NCBI RefSeq assembly: GCF_019925205.1
Contig: NC_083567.1
Span: 17,856,001 to 17,920,000, forward strand
Origin: Metopolophium dirhodum
Lineage: Eukaryota > Arthropoda > Insecta > Hemiptera > Aphididae
Direction: 5' to 3'
DNA: 64,000 bases
Shown: positions 25,359 to 37,558 of the stretch, one piece after another
Layout of the letters: each line of letters starts with the position of its first letter
Position numbering within the stretch: position 1 is the first letter of the stretch
The notes under the pieces: generated by a model
Told to the model about the DNA's origin: nothing
Database searches by the model: none
Seen by the model: the letters and a program-made list of their open reading frames with translations, nothing else
Translations under genes and position numbers: made by a program

Positions 25359-25739
25359 CAAATTTCGAACAAGTAGTTAAATTCAAGGGGTTTGGACCTT
25401 CTCCATTGACTCGTGACTCGTACATGTTAAATGTTGTGTTTTTACATGATTAAGAAAAACAAATTTTATCATAAGAAACGAAGGATTTTGTAAAAAAATT
25501 TCGAAGCTTCAGTTATCAACATTTTTAATTAATATGGTGATTTTTTTGTTTTGTTATGAGTTGGGTAGCAAAAATGGTTTAAAAATACCGAGTTCATTTT
25601 TTAATTCAAACATTTTGTAGTTTTGAACATTGCCTGTATCTACAGCCACTCCAGAGAGATGTTTTCAACCTTAAAATCCTTAAACCTTTAGGAAATATTT
25701 TTATAAAAGTTATAATTTATAACTTATAACATAATTATA

Positions 25740-25995
25740 TTAGATTCTGAGCGGAGCCACGAAGCTAGTGGTTTTACAATGGTGTTTATTTTTTTTTTAT
25801 CCTGTAAATATTTCAATACTAATTCAACTTACAGGCTATAATAAATATTAAATAATAACAATATAAAATATCCAGACTGACAAACCGTCTTATACAATGA
25901 TATTATATCATTGAATTCAAATTTAACACCTTCCATTACAGTGACCCACTTGTAACCTATTGTACAGCAGAGCGACATCCACTTACCCGCTTTTT
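25740..25995 (+). repeat. dispersed repeat family A, internally deleted copy
   Basis: It holds the first ~60 bases (TTAGATTCTGAGCGGAGCC, then a T-tract) joined to the tail domain (ATTGAATTCAAATTTAACAC, GTGACCCACTTGTAACC, ACATCCACTTACCCGC). The middle of the element is missing. The tail preserves the uninterrupted site used by the insert at 7103. Confidence 0.75.
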
Positions 25996-28277
25996 TTTAA
26001 ATTTGTTTTGTACATATTATTATTTAATAATTAAAAAGTCAAACATTTTATATCGTCTTATAAAATATATGGTATATTTATTTAATAAAGAGTAATTGGG
26101 TGGTATGGCTTTGCCTCCACGGCTCTGTTTTCTGAAAATTATCTGGACCCTCCCCATGACAAATTCCTAAATACGCCACTGGAATTAACTATTAAAGATA
26201 AAGTTCTGAAAATCTTCACTGCACTTCTCCCAACCATTGTAAATCCAACAAGAACCCAAACAACGAAATCTGCTCTCCGGTTTCGAAGATCTATCTCACT
26301 AAACGAAAATGAAAATGATTTTTTGTGGGGCTGTTCACACCGACATTTTTCTGGATTCAAATTGTTATACCGCTTGGGTGTGTTATTAGTTAATACATTT
26401 CTAAAAATTTAAAATCAAGAAAGTTTACATACCGATCCCTGACTTGGCAAGCGTTGTATTTTTGTAATGATTTCATAAAATATGTAAACAATTTCCAAAA
26501 ACGTATACAGTTTTTGAGAAAATTAGTTTGCTGTTAATTCACCCGGTATAAATGTATAATACACTTGCCGTAATGTTTAATTAATATTTCCTGTCCGTAC
26601 ATTATTGAAGGTACTTAGTACTTACCTATAAATGTATTCATCTTTTACATCGCAGCAGGTACACGTGGGTATTAAAATTGGTAAAACTTAAACGTACGCG
26701 TGCAGGATACTATTATTATTGCGCGTTTATTAAATGTATTAATATTACTGAATTTGACGTTATGTTGTTATTATTATATTATACGAACGCAATCGACGGT
26801 TCCCGCGCGTGCACGATAGTTAGCCGTCAAGAAAATATTAAATAATAATACCTAATAGGTACTAATTTATAACATCGACTCCGTGGGCACGTTTATACGA
26901 TTTCGCCAAACTCCGTTTAACAGCTCGTTTTCAGAGTGTACCCAAGTGTGTGCGTAAGTACGAACGTCGAACCGTGTGTTATTTACATACCTAGGTCACG
27001 TGAAGTGAACCCTGTGTGACTCTGCACCTTACCTGTATGATATTTACGATCTTCTCGTGGATTGTCGCCCAACGTATGTATTATTATTTATTATAAATCA
27101 GCCGAAAACTATGAAACCGGAAATAATATATTATAATCCCGTGAAACGCGTCGAAATGTACCTACCATGTCCATGCGTGTATAGGTAGGTACATTAAATA
27201 ATATTTTATTTATCGTACGAATCTACCCGATATTATACGATGGCTATTAAATCCATGTGATGTTCGAAAATCTGCAACATTATAATATAATAATTATTAT
27301 AAATTTATAATATATCATACTATTCTATACGCCGGTTTCTGGACGTTGCTGTAAGGATGAAATATATGAAGCCGTTTTTTCTTATTTTCTAAAAAAGCGT
27401 TGTTAAAAAATAAACGGCTGAACTTTATGTGGAGGTGGGAGTTTCTGATTATTATACCAAAACGATCCAACACATTTGCAGGGCGTTGTGTTTTTTATAA
27501 TAATACAACTTATTTATGCTTTTTTGGCCTTGGAGCGCGCGTGGTTTATTCACTAAAAAATGGAAAAATTTTTTTAAAAAAACAGTGTTATTTTTTGTTC
27601 TCATAATATTCTTCATGATGTTTATGCTGTTTTTATTGTAAAAACAAAAAAATAAAATAAAATTTTTCATATAATTCAATGTAGTTTTCATGCAAGCCAT
27701 AACATTTTTGATATTTTTGTTATCCCGAAAATTGTAGTAAAGTAAACACGCAAATGCACATTATCTTTATAAATCCGTCATCAATGTCATCACTATATTT
27801 GAGAATTTTCAAAAACCACTAGAATTTCAAGTTTCCAAATTTTTGTTTTCCTTCCTCGTTGATTTCGGTGATTATATTACGATGGTCCAAATTTTAAAAA
27901 CTATACTATACATATATTATATCTATCAGTATTCAGTACTGTATAGTAGTATAAATAAATTGATGTACAAATAACAATGAAATATTATTTAATAATATGT
28001 ATTCAGGGATGAGGGACATCTAACCACGAAATGTGATAAAGAATGTACCTACATTTATTTTATAAAGAAATAATAATAATCCATAAGGGGATTCCATCCG
28101 CGGTGATTTTCTGTCTTTGTCTAACACACGCGCGACATAGAATTTTAGACGTGTTATATGCTATATAAAATGTTTAACAACAAAACAAAAGTATATTTTT
28201 ATATAAAAAAAATTGTTATTCAAACCATTATTTTCATATATATATATGTATCTATATATATAAAAATAAGTGTACAT
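25996..28277. other. mostly gene-free; hAT-like end and GC-richer patch
   Basis: GTATTTAGGAATTTGTCATG on the complement, ending ACGCCACTG at 26179, is a hAT-type end without a convincing partner. From about 26750 to 27010 the DNA is CpG-rich for this window (TCCCGCGCGTGCACG) and includes TTTTCAGAGTG and a donor-like GTGC|GTAAGTACG at about 26954. It might be a non-coding first exon, possibly for the gene starting at 30119. That is speculative. Confidence 0.35.
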
Positions 28278-28594
28278 TTTGAATAAATTGTATAACTCAA
28301 GATCCACCAGTTCAGTAGTTTCGGAGTTTATCCCTAACATACAAACAAACGGTATCATTTTATATATTAGTATAGATAAAAATGAATGTTTGTGTGTAGA
28401 TTAGACCTCTGGGAAGAAGATAGGCTAATTTAAAAAGTGTTAAATTTGTTTTTTTTCCGGGCAACAGATAAGTTAAGATAAATTTTGAACACCATACACC
28501 ATACACCGAATATTAAATAACGAATTGAACAAAGTTTGAGTCTTATAGATTTTGTACATTTAACGGGCAACGAAGTGCTAGCGGGATCAGCTAG
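28278..28594 (-). mobile_element. dispersed repeat, family B copy 2 with adjoining unit
   Basis: On the - strand from 28594 it reads ACTAGCTGATCCCGCTAGCA, through TCTGTTGCCCG, to CACACAAACATTCATTTT (28378). It matches 4483-4915 but lacks about 230 middle bases. It is followed by ATCTATACTAATATATAAAA and TAGGGATAAACTCCGAAACT, the beginning of a unit found widely in insect genomes. Confidence 0.6.
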
Positions 28595-28616
28595 TATAGA
28601 TATATATTTAGTAAAA

Positions 28617-29004
28617 CAGTGACGTCATTTCAGTCTTTAAAAAGGGGGGGGGGGCATTTTTGACCGGCCCATAATAAAACTGAAAAAAACTGCTCGCTAA
28701 CAATTACATTAAATTGCATTATAATGTACAATATACAATTGAATTTTTATCTCAATACAAATAGTCTTTTTACATAATTTTATAGTTATGTTAGTATCAT
28801 AGGTTACTATGATATGCATAAACAACCCATTTTTTGAGAGATAACAATGTTTACATAATTAATACATATGTAGAGGGATACTTAAAAAATATATTATCTA
28901 TTAGCTACTATATGAAGGCCCAAAACCAGCTCATACCCGGCCTGACAGCGGCCCGTTAATAACTAGGGGGGGGAATGCCCCCCCCCCCCCCAAATGACAC
29001 CACT
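28617..29004. mobile_element. degenerate hAT-type MITE
   Basis: Left AGTGACGTCATTT and right end complement AGTGGTGTCATTT match at 11 of 13 positions. Flanks TAGTAAAA and TAGTATAG agree at 6 of 8. Subterminal G-runs (about 28645) and C-runs (about 28980) mirror each other. No coding capacity. Confidence 0.45.
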
Positions 29005-30118
29005 TTAGTATAGTATATGCCAACTTATATACTTGATCTAATTAAACGCACATTCGAAAGTATTTGAAAGTATTCTTTAATATAAAATATATTAACATTA
29101 TAATTTTCCCCAACAAAATATTTTGGATTATAATAATTATGTACAACTAAAAAAAAATATGACAAATAAAATGAACACGAATGAATTAATATTGGACAAA
29201 TTGTTAAGTTTTCGTGATTATTATTTTCTGGATAATAATTATAATATAATAAACCAAATGTATTCATAATTGTGTTTGTTTTTTAGTTAATGGGCAATGT
29301 GCGCACAGTTACGCTCGTTTCAACTACGTGTAGACATCGATGTTCAACGTGTTAAATAATGAATGTGTAATACCTATTATAATTTTTTGGAAAAATGTTT
29401 AATTTAGATATACATATTTTATATTCATGACTATTATATTTTTCATAAACTTAATAGCGCCTGAGCGCCCTTATACCAATAGCGCCCGGAGCAAGGATAC
29501 CTTATATATTGTCATAATTTTCAAAAAATTTCAATGATTTTTTTTTTTGTAATTTTGTTTTGAACAGTTTAAATTTTTTTAGAAATACATCTTGAGGGGG
29601 CGCAGCCACTAGCCCCCCCCCCCCCCCCCCCCCCGGAAATAAGCATCAAGTTTTGGCGACTAAATTCTAGATACTTCGCGTCACACACATAAGTACATAA
29701 CATTAATTACCATTCATTTTTGTAATAATATTATATTTAAATTTAAACTAAAAAATGAAAGTTCTATACCGATTTGGCAACTGGGCAACACTGTTGATTT
29801 GTTATCATGCCAGTACGTTGTTATCACGAGTATTTGCTGCCCAATCGACTGCCGACTTGTCAATATACTTATCTTTGGTGTAAACAATATTCAATTGATA
29901 TATATTAGGTATATTATACAATTTTTTTTTAATGTTCAATATTATAATTTATAATACTGATGAATTGACGAAATCGTTTTGAATTACGTTATTATTATGT
30001 GAATTTACCGACGGGAGTCGGGAAATTGATTAAATCCGATCGTATTAGTGCGTAGTGTCCGTTGTAGATGTGGTAGGTAGGCTGTCGGTGTATACCAGGC
30101 TCACAAACTGCTTTACCG
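29005..30118. other. gene-free stretch with 22-base poly-C tract, then 5' flank of the neurobeachin exon
   Basis: AGCGCC words occur at 29455-29490. A run of 22 C lies at 29613-29634, embedded in GGGGGCGCAGCC, probably the end of a decayed hAT-type element. The last ~120 bases before 30119 are less AT-rich and are the likely 5' UTR of the downstream exon; no TATA box is evident. Confidence 0.4.
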
Positions 30119-30280
30119 ATGGAGGATCCGATAGATCCGACCGCATTTGGCGACATCAAGAGACCTGATCAAGTTGTGACTATGGCTGCCACTGATAATT
30201 TGAAGTTTGGTGTGCTTATCGGACTCGTCGAGGTGGGCCAGGTCACTAACAAGGAGGTGGTGAACACCGTACTTCACCTG
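30119..30280 (+). CDS. rg: neurobeachin, first coding exon only
   Basis: Neurobeachin is a very large BEACH/WD40 protein that binds protein kinase A and acts in membrane trafficking at synapses. The exon starts with ATG at 30119 and encodes 54 residues; NLKFGVLIGLVEVGQVTNKE and VVNTVLHL match the conserved N-terminal stretch of insect and vertebrate neurobeachins. It ends at CTTCACCTG with a GTAAGC donor at 30281, phase 0, exactly where the family continues with LVGGEF in the next exon. Residues before DNLKF are not recognisable, as is usual for this variable N-terminus. The open frame running on to 30355 is intronic. I did not find the next exon in the window, so the first intron may exceed 33 kb. 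The family call rests on about 25 residues. Confidence 0.8.
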
Positions 30281-31950
30281 GTAAGCCAATTAGTCTCCTA
30301 TTGTTTTATGGTACTAATGATAATTATTTGTCTTGACTTGTTTCTTTTTATTTGAATAAACATACATTGTATTATACACATTTATGGATTTTTTTCTCAC
30401 TCCCAAGTCTTAAGTATTCATTGATTTTACTATTAAAGAAGGATTTTATAAGCTCATCATTGATTGATTGATTGTAAATATAAAATATTATTATAATGAA
30501 TTCTAATTTTTCCATCAAATTATTGGTGATGACAATGATCCCTAGAATTCAGTGAAATTAAAATAACATTTTTTATGTAGGTAAATTAATTTTAGATATC
30601 TTGAAGTATCTACCTACCTATAGATATATATTATATTCTATCTATGAGATATTCAATGCGTATGTATGATATTATGCAATGTATAGTTTAATTGTTTTTT
30701 TAAACATTTACCTATTTATTATAACTTAGGTAAATTTATTTTGTGAGTTATATTTAATTTATTGTCAAAATTAACAAACTTTGTGTACCTACCTAGGTCC
30801 TCAAATATTTTATTCCTATTATATTCATTTTGTAATAGTTCTAACACTTAAAGTAATTATTTTATTATCATATTGTACTATTGTTTGTACCTACCTATTA
30901 TGTAAATTACAAATCTATTTTCAGTATTTTAGATTCTTGGTTGTAACTTATAGTGTTAAATATTACATTGTTGTAATTTTTAACTTATATATCTCTATTT
31001 CTGTTCTTTTGGTGAATCACACCTAAACATAGGTTTGAGTATATAATTTATATTTTAATTTGTTTAGTAAATATTATGATATTTTACTAATATATTATGA
31101 AATTATATCATGATTTTATGTTGATTTATAATAAGGTATAAATGTCTATTATTTATTAAACTGTAATACTTAGTTCATTAGTTAGGTAGGTATTAAATGT
31201 ACTATGTCTTTATATAAATCTACTTTGGTTTTTTGGAAAAAAATTTATATTATTTATTTAGGCCCGTACAAAAAAAAATATATATATATATAATAAGATC
31301 TTTTACAAAAACAACTGAGAAATAAATTATCTAAACAATTAATGTGATTTAGATTAATCAGTCAATGTCAAGATTACTTTGTTTAACTTGATCAGGCTTT
31401 GTTAGACTTGGTTAAATGAAAGAATAATGATACCAAAACAAATATAAAATTATTAAGAGTTCATCATCTTTATTTTTATATACAAAGATATGTTTTTGGG
31501 CTGGAACAACCTTTTTTTCTAACCTATTTTATCGTAAATATGATTTGTTTCTATTATATGAAATAGTATAGGTAACCTATATTTTATGCTTTTAGACATC
31601 TTTAACGTTAGTATAGTGTCATAGTTTTTATAATCTGGAAAGTAAAACGTTAAATTATAGTATTTTTTATTTTTGTATTAAGGAAATATATAATCCTTGG
31701 CTCAAAAGCTTGAATTTAAAAAAGAAGTCGCCACTTTGACACTTTCAACTGTAAAATAGTTAATTTTATTTAATAAATTAGTATTTATATTTCTAAACAC
31801 ATCCATTTGTATAAAATAAAATATTGTTGAGAATATTGTGTAACAAATTTAACTATTTACTTATATCTCTTAATTAGTAATTACTTTCTTAAGGAAACTA
31901 TGGAATAATGGTATTTAATTGTAAACAATTCTTATTTTTGTAGAGTTATT
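30281..31950. other. presumed neurobeachin intron 1, left part
   Basis: AT-rich with many TACCTA words and a short TA tract near 31280. No exon or element is recognised. Confidence 0.45.
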
Positions 31951-32068
31951 GTCAAACAGAGAGCGGGCTGCCGGCTGCCATAGTGTATGGGTACACAGAC
32001 CGTGGCCGGCAGCGGTCCGGTTGTATTATTTTACAGTGCCCGCGTGGGCAGACTGTTTTCTGTTTGAC
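31951..32068. repeat. GC-rich nested inverted repeat (foldback)
   Basis: Outer arms GTCAAACAGA (31951-31960) and TCTGTTTGAC (32059-32068). Inside are GCGGG/CCCGC (31963-31967 with 32039-32043) and CTGCCGGC/GCCGGCAG (31968-31975 with 32005-32012). The 118 bases stand out as GC-rich in an AT-rich background and could fold into a cruciform or hairpin. No target duplication was found; it may be a small MITE. Confidence 0.65.
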
Positions 32069-32940
32069 TGAGCCTTAAATGTTTTTTATTTTACGTACCG
32101 GTAAAGTTTTAAAATATGTTAAATCTTGTGAGTATTTAAAATAGGTAGGTAGTTCATAATTATTGAAGCTGCATTAAATAAACAAGGTCAACAAAGTATT
32201 AATGCATAATATTTGTACTAAAAATGATTAAAAATTCACTTTAATAACCAAACATAATTATTTTCATTAATTTACATTTTGCTATATCATATTTGTAACT
32301 TGATGTAATTTATCATTGTTATGATTACACTATTACAGTTATTGGTTATTGACACTCACAGGCACAAGTTAATATTTTAGTGTTATATCTATACTTTTAT
32401 AGTTAAATGTAGTATATTGTAGTTATATTATAATTTTATTGTTTCAGTATAGTCTTAGTTCTATTTACGTACCTATTTTGTTCGATAGATGGCGTTAAGT
32501 TGTTCAAATATTCAACTCAATAATAATTATAATTATTATAAATAATCATAATAATCGTAATAAAATGTGTTATCTATGATATTTTGCCAAATACCCTGTA
32601 ATATATTTTTACACTTTAAGCGTATACTCGAGTTTTAAACCTAACTAGAATTAATTTTTTTGAATTTAAATATGAAATTATTTATAACTATTCTTAGTAA
32701 AAATTGTAATTAGAACTATAAAAGATCTTATTGGTACCTCTTTTATGGGTTAATTATGAGAATATTAGACGACGTATACTTGACAATCAAATTCAATTTA
32801 TATTATAATTTGACCGAAGTTAAATATCAGTATATAAGTTGTTTGTTATTTGTTTATTTAAAATATGTTATTGACAACGTCGTATAATAGAAGTCCTAGA
32901 TTTCTTCTTCTTTTATCTAAGACCATGTAATATTCTATAT

Positions 32941-33595
32941 CAGTGGTTCTCAACGTTTTTTCATTCACGTACCCCTTTACCACTTACCACTATTTCACGT
33001 ACCCCAAATATCAATTTTGAATATAAATAATGGAAAATAATAATAATAATAATAATAATTTTTAAGGAAAATTTGGAAATATTTATTTATTTTAATTAGC
33101 TTGCGCCAAACAATGTATATAAAAATAATAATATTAACTAAACAATTTTATTTGAATGTGAACCTTGAGCTTGTTTGCTTGAACTTAATTTTTTGAAACA
33201 TGTACCACTCACAAATATCATATAACAACTGAATAGTTGACGATTATTACGATTGTGTAGGTACCTTATATGGCTCATCTGTAATACAGCGATATAACGA
33301 GTCTCTACAATTATCTAAAAATAATCTACAAAAATTGATCTACTTAAATTATCTACATTCTATACTTCTACAGTGTTCATATTATAACGATAAAATCTTA
33401 TCGCATTAATAACATTAAATCGCAGACTCTACATTGTAATCAGTATACAATTATTAAATATTTCGTTAATAGCAAACTATTTCAGTTACATTAAATTTCA
33501 CTTTTATCCACCATTACTCCATTTTTTTTCGCGTACCCCTTGTGATCATGACACGTACCCCTAGGGGTACGCGTACCACAGGTTGAGAACCGCTG
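32941..33595. mobile_element. hAT-type MITE, 655 bases
   Basis: Starts CAGTGGTTCTCAACGTTTTT and ends with the complement of CAGCGGTTCTCAACCTGTGG. A perfect 8-base duplication TTCTATAT flanks it (32933-32940 and 33596-33603). CACGTACCCC words recur at both ends in opposite orientation. It contains a short TAA microsatellite (about 33037-33060) and no transposase. Confidence 0.9.
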
Positions 33596-34029
33596 TTCTA
33601 TATGGCAAAAATATCACATTTTTAGCTTCAACCAATTGGTGGCTATTGTTAACCTTCATGTTATACATATTTTATTGATTATGAATGAAAAAAAAATTGA
33701 CTCTTAAACGAAATACCGATTGTTGGTTATGTTCCTTTCAATAAATTAGGTAACCTGACTTGCTTTTGTGCATTAAATGTTATTAAATTAATTTTTGTCT
33801 ACAATACAAAATACGTATATAAATAGTAAATCCATTTAGGTATCAATGGAATATTTAAAAATACTCGTTGTAATAAAATATTTAAGTTAAACTAGATACA
33901 TAGTATTAATTTATTTAGGAAGATAAACTCACCTTAATCTTTTGTCGGGTTTTTTTGTCGATATCATTACTGAATACTAAATTATATTTAAAAAATGAAC
34001 TCGTTCTATATAATTGCTCGACTATTACA

Positions 34030-34455
34030 TTTTAGATTCTGAGCGGAGCGATGAATCTCTTAATTTTACAATAATGTGTGTTTTCTATTTTTATTATTTA
34101 TTTTTTTGTGTCTGTGTACACGATAATTAGTCGATATAATACTTCGATTTTCAATTTCAGTAGCTTTTCTGGCGGGAAAAAGGATCTAGTCAGTGCATTA
34201 GGCATGTCAAAATGTAAAATTCCCAGTAGTTTTCAAATCGCCATATTCCCATAATGGTTTTCGACAAAATCGATTTTGGTTTATTGACCAACTCTAAAAA
34301 AAAATGAGCAGCATGAACTATCATGACATTTCAATGAATGTTTATATTAGCATTTTTTATACACCACAACATTTTCAAAATATTTTGACTTGTATTGAGC
34401 TGTTTACTTGTAACCTACTTTGTAGCAGAGCGACTTCCACTTACCCACTTTTTTC
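34030..34455 (+). repeat. dispersed repeat family A, shortened copy
   Basis: Starts TTTTAGATTCTGAGCGGAGC, with ACAATAATGTGTG, the TTATATTAGCATTTTTTATA module, then a jump to the tail (TTGTAACCTACTTTG, GCGACTTCCACTTACCCAC). The middle of the tail and body is deleted. Confidence 0.75.
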
Positions 34456-36092
34456 TTACTTATATATTTTATTAGTTATTTGTTAATTAACATTTTTTTC
34501 TCAATAATTTTAATCAAAATAATTAATTCTAATTTTTTAAATACCAAAAGGATATTGTTTGTGACGTATTTACGACAAAATTATGTTTCATAAAATATAT
34601 ATTCTCCATATTTAAACAAAAGTAATAAGTCATTTTACCCAAAATATTCTTCATAATTTTTATTTAAATTTAAATTTTAGATAAGATAAGTTTGGTACTT
34701 TGGTTGAACAAATGCACTATAATAAATTACATGCTTTTTTTTGGCATAAAAAATATAAAATATAAATATTTGAATTTTTACTACTAAGGGGACTGGCTAT
34801 TACTATCAAAATGGACATGCAACATTTTTATTTGAGAATCGTCATAATGACCCAATTCTGAGTTAGCGCACTTAAATTGAAGCTAATTGCATACTAATTT
34901 TCGGCAAAAGAAAAGTTACTTATATTTGAATATTTTATTGATAAACGGTGGCGGAGGAGTAGACTTTCACTCAACCCTCCTTATTTTACACTTTCAGTCG
35001 AAATAAATACTCGTTCCTTTAACTAAATTATAGCTTTATGCCAATAAATGACTAGGTACTAAAAATCTAAAACATTTGGAGTACTTACCGTACCTACTGT
35101 ATAATGTATTGTATAGTCTTTAACCATTATTTGACAAATTTGTCTATATATTTGAATTTAAACTCATATATAATAAAACGGTACTTTAAGAATATATTTT
35201 GGATAATTTTAAATTCCTTTAAGAAAATCTAACGAAAATTATTAAATTACGCTAGGTATCCAGATTTTTAACTTAAAATTACATATTTTACAAACTTAAA
35301 AGTAGAAAATGTTTAATGTTTAACAATAGCTTGAGATTAGTCTAAATATTTTGTAAATGTTGTATATAAATAATACCTAAGTGTATTTGTAAGTAGATAT
35401 AATCAACGGTAAATGGTAATAGTAAAATATTCCAAGTTTATACAATTGAAATGTTTATTCTTTCTAGCAGGAATAAATACTGATGTACTTTTAGGCGGAG
35501 CACTGATTCACTGTTTTTTTAACCTATATTCATCTTTGATATAATTCAAACTGGAATCAAACCTAGTTGGTAACTGCTGACAGGGGCAGACTGGGAGTAT
35601 ATCTGCCCGGGTGGAGATGACATAGGCGCAAATATGGAGGTGAGCTTAGGGGAGTTTACCTTTCATCCAAGAAACACGCGAGGTCCCCAAACTTTTGAGC
35701 TGAAATTCGTCGTTTTTGGTCAATTTGAATGTAGTTTCAACTACTTTTAAGTAAACTTCTGATTGGTGTTTTTTAAGCACTTTCAGTGGCGTAAATTGGC
35801 TTTAAATTCCGGTGGCGCAGAGAAATATTCTAATTTCTAACCTACAAATACTCCAACATCCTTTGTATCACTGCTTTATAAACAATTTTTTTCCCTACAA
35901 AAATTTTATTTTATAAAAATCATAGATTAGTATTGAATTTAAAATATAACTGTCAAAACTTTATTATTATAACAAATGTTGACTTTTATGAGCTTATAGA
36001 TAGCTTTTAATAGCTTACTATCAAGATGTAGGTTCATTTTACAATTTTAAAATAATCATAAGTTGCTTTAAAATTAAAATACAATAAAAAGC
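34456..36092. other. presumed neurobeachin intron, middle part
   Basis: No gene. CAGGGGCAGACTGGGAG at 35582 resembles the hAT-type end at 11432, and CAGTGGCGTAAATTGG at about 35786 is another hAT-like start; neither has a visible partner or duplication. Confidence 0.4.
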
Positions 36093-36288
36093 CCACGAAG
36101 TTGCCTAGATAATAATTTTACCTTTAGATTTTATAAGAGGTAAATTCATGAATAGGTAAAATGTGTGTGTACATGAACTAGCGCACTCTAATTTTTAAAC
36201 TAACGTAGCTACACGTGTTCTGCTGAGCTTAAAATTTACGCACTTGTAAGACGGAGTCAACACATGCAAGTATCACGTCATCTTAATG
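36093..36288 (-). repeat. solo diverged arm of the foldback family
   Basis: CCTAGATAATAATTTTACCT and CTTGTAAGACGGAGTCAACAC match the right arm of the foldback at 36645-37558. No opposite arm was identified nearby. Confidence 0.5.
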
Positions 36289-36644
36289 TTAATATAAAAA
36301 TTACTGCTAAGATCTATTGAAACGTATAGCATCTAGATTTGGGGTGCTGCTAAAATTTTCAATACTAATTGTTTCAGAGATTCCAGTCTAAAATTGTTTA
36401 TACCATCTCAAAAGCTTCATTATACCTAATGATTCCATTACAGATTCTCTCTACTCCGATTTTTAAAACACTCACTTAACTAGCTAACTTCACAATAAAT
36501 GGAAAACTCCCTCCTTCCCCTACTAGACTATTTTCAGTGATAGTAGGACATTTCCCCCCGATACATTATTTAAGGTGGACATATTATATTTCAATATAAT
36601 TCTTTTTTATTTTTGTTTAATGTCTTATTTTGTCTTTATAAGAG

Positions 36645-37558
36645 GATGCCACACCCGGATGTGTTGTCTCCGTCTTACAAACGTACAACATGCTAAATTG
36701 GACGTTCACAATAATACATTTTACTCTGTAAATTCTAAAATTAGAGTGAATTGTGTTATCAAATTTAAAGGTAAGATTCTCTAGGGTATCTCGGAGGCTT
36801 AATTGATATTTTTATTTAGAAACAAGTTCCGACTTTTTTTCAAATATAAATTTTTCGTATTATTTAAAATGGACTTATCTAAAAATCTTAGGTCTTACTT
36901 AAAGCTATTAATATCAAAAAAATCCTCCGAGATGCCCTAGATAATAGTCTTACCTTTAAATTGTATTATTCAATTTACACTAATTTTAAAAATAACGGTA
37001 AAATGGATTATTGTTAAGGTTATCGGTGCCAGTTTTTCAAATTCTCCACAATTCTATAAAATTTGAAAATAAAATTTTATATTTTAGTTGTCACCTCAAT
37101 TATAAGACTTTTCCACTTATCTTCTACCCGATACATATTTAGGGGGGGGGGGGTATATTGAAAAAAATTACTTTACGGGAATAACTCTCAAGTTATTTGT
37201 AGAAATGTCGGATTTTGATGACTATTTTTTTATCTGAAAGAAGAAGATTTCCTACAGCCCGCATCGATCTCTGATTTTGTATTTTATTTCAAATAATTAT
37301 TGCATATGAAAAAATGCTTTTTATCTTGTATTTTTGTAGACTTATATTTTAAGTTTGAGAATACAATATTAAAAACAGAGATCGATGCGGGCTATTGGAT
37401 ATTTCCCTCTAGCAATTAAAAAAAAACAAGGCTGTATCGTTATTCCCGCAGAGTGTATTTTTGAGGACCAAATGGCATCGGCACCGGACGCCCTAACGTA
37501 AAACTTGACATGTTGTACGTTTGTAAGACAGAGAAAACACATGCGGGTGGCGCGGCGT
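36645..37558. repeat. foldback element with ~170-base inverted arms, interrupted by a MITE
   Basis: Left arm about 36645-36815; right arm about 36901-37013 plus 37497-37558. Matching words include GTCTTACAAACGTACAACATG at the outside, ATTTAAAGGTAAGA in the middle and CATCTCGGAGG/TATCTCGGAGG near the loop. The right arm is split by the TTAA-flanked MITE at 37014-37496; removing it restores ACGTTAACAATAA, against ACGTTCACAATAA in the left arm. Short open frames here are artefacts. Confidence 0.8.
37014..37496. mobile_element. TTAA-flanked MITE, copy 1 (nested in foldback arm)
   Basis: Left end TTAAGGTTATCGGTGCC, right end complement TTAGGGCGTCCGGTGCC. Internal inverted pair CCCGCATCGATCT and AGATCGATGCGGG. 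About 480 bases, matching the copy at 57872-58346 almost throughout. TTAA target preference suggests a piggyBac-type mobiliser (inference). Confidence 0.82.

Noticed and set aside
30281..30355. Extension of the neurobeachin frame to a stop at 30355
   Set aside because: The donor GTAAGC at 30281 and the family sequence place this part in the intron.
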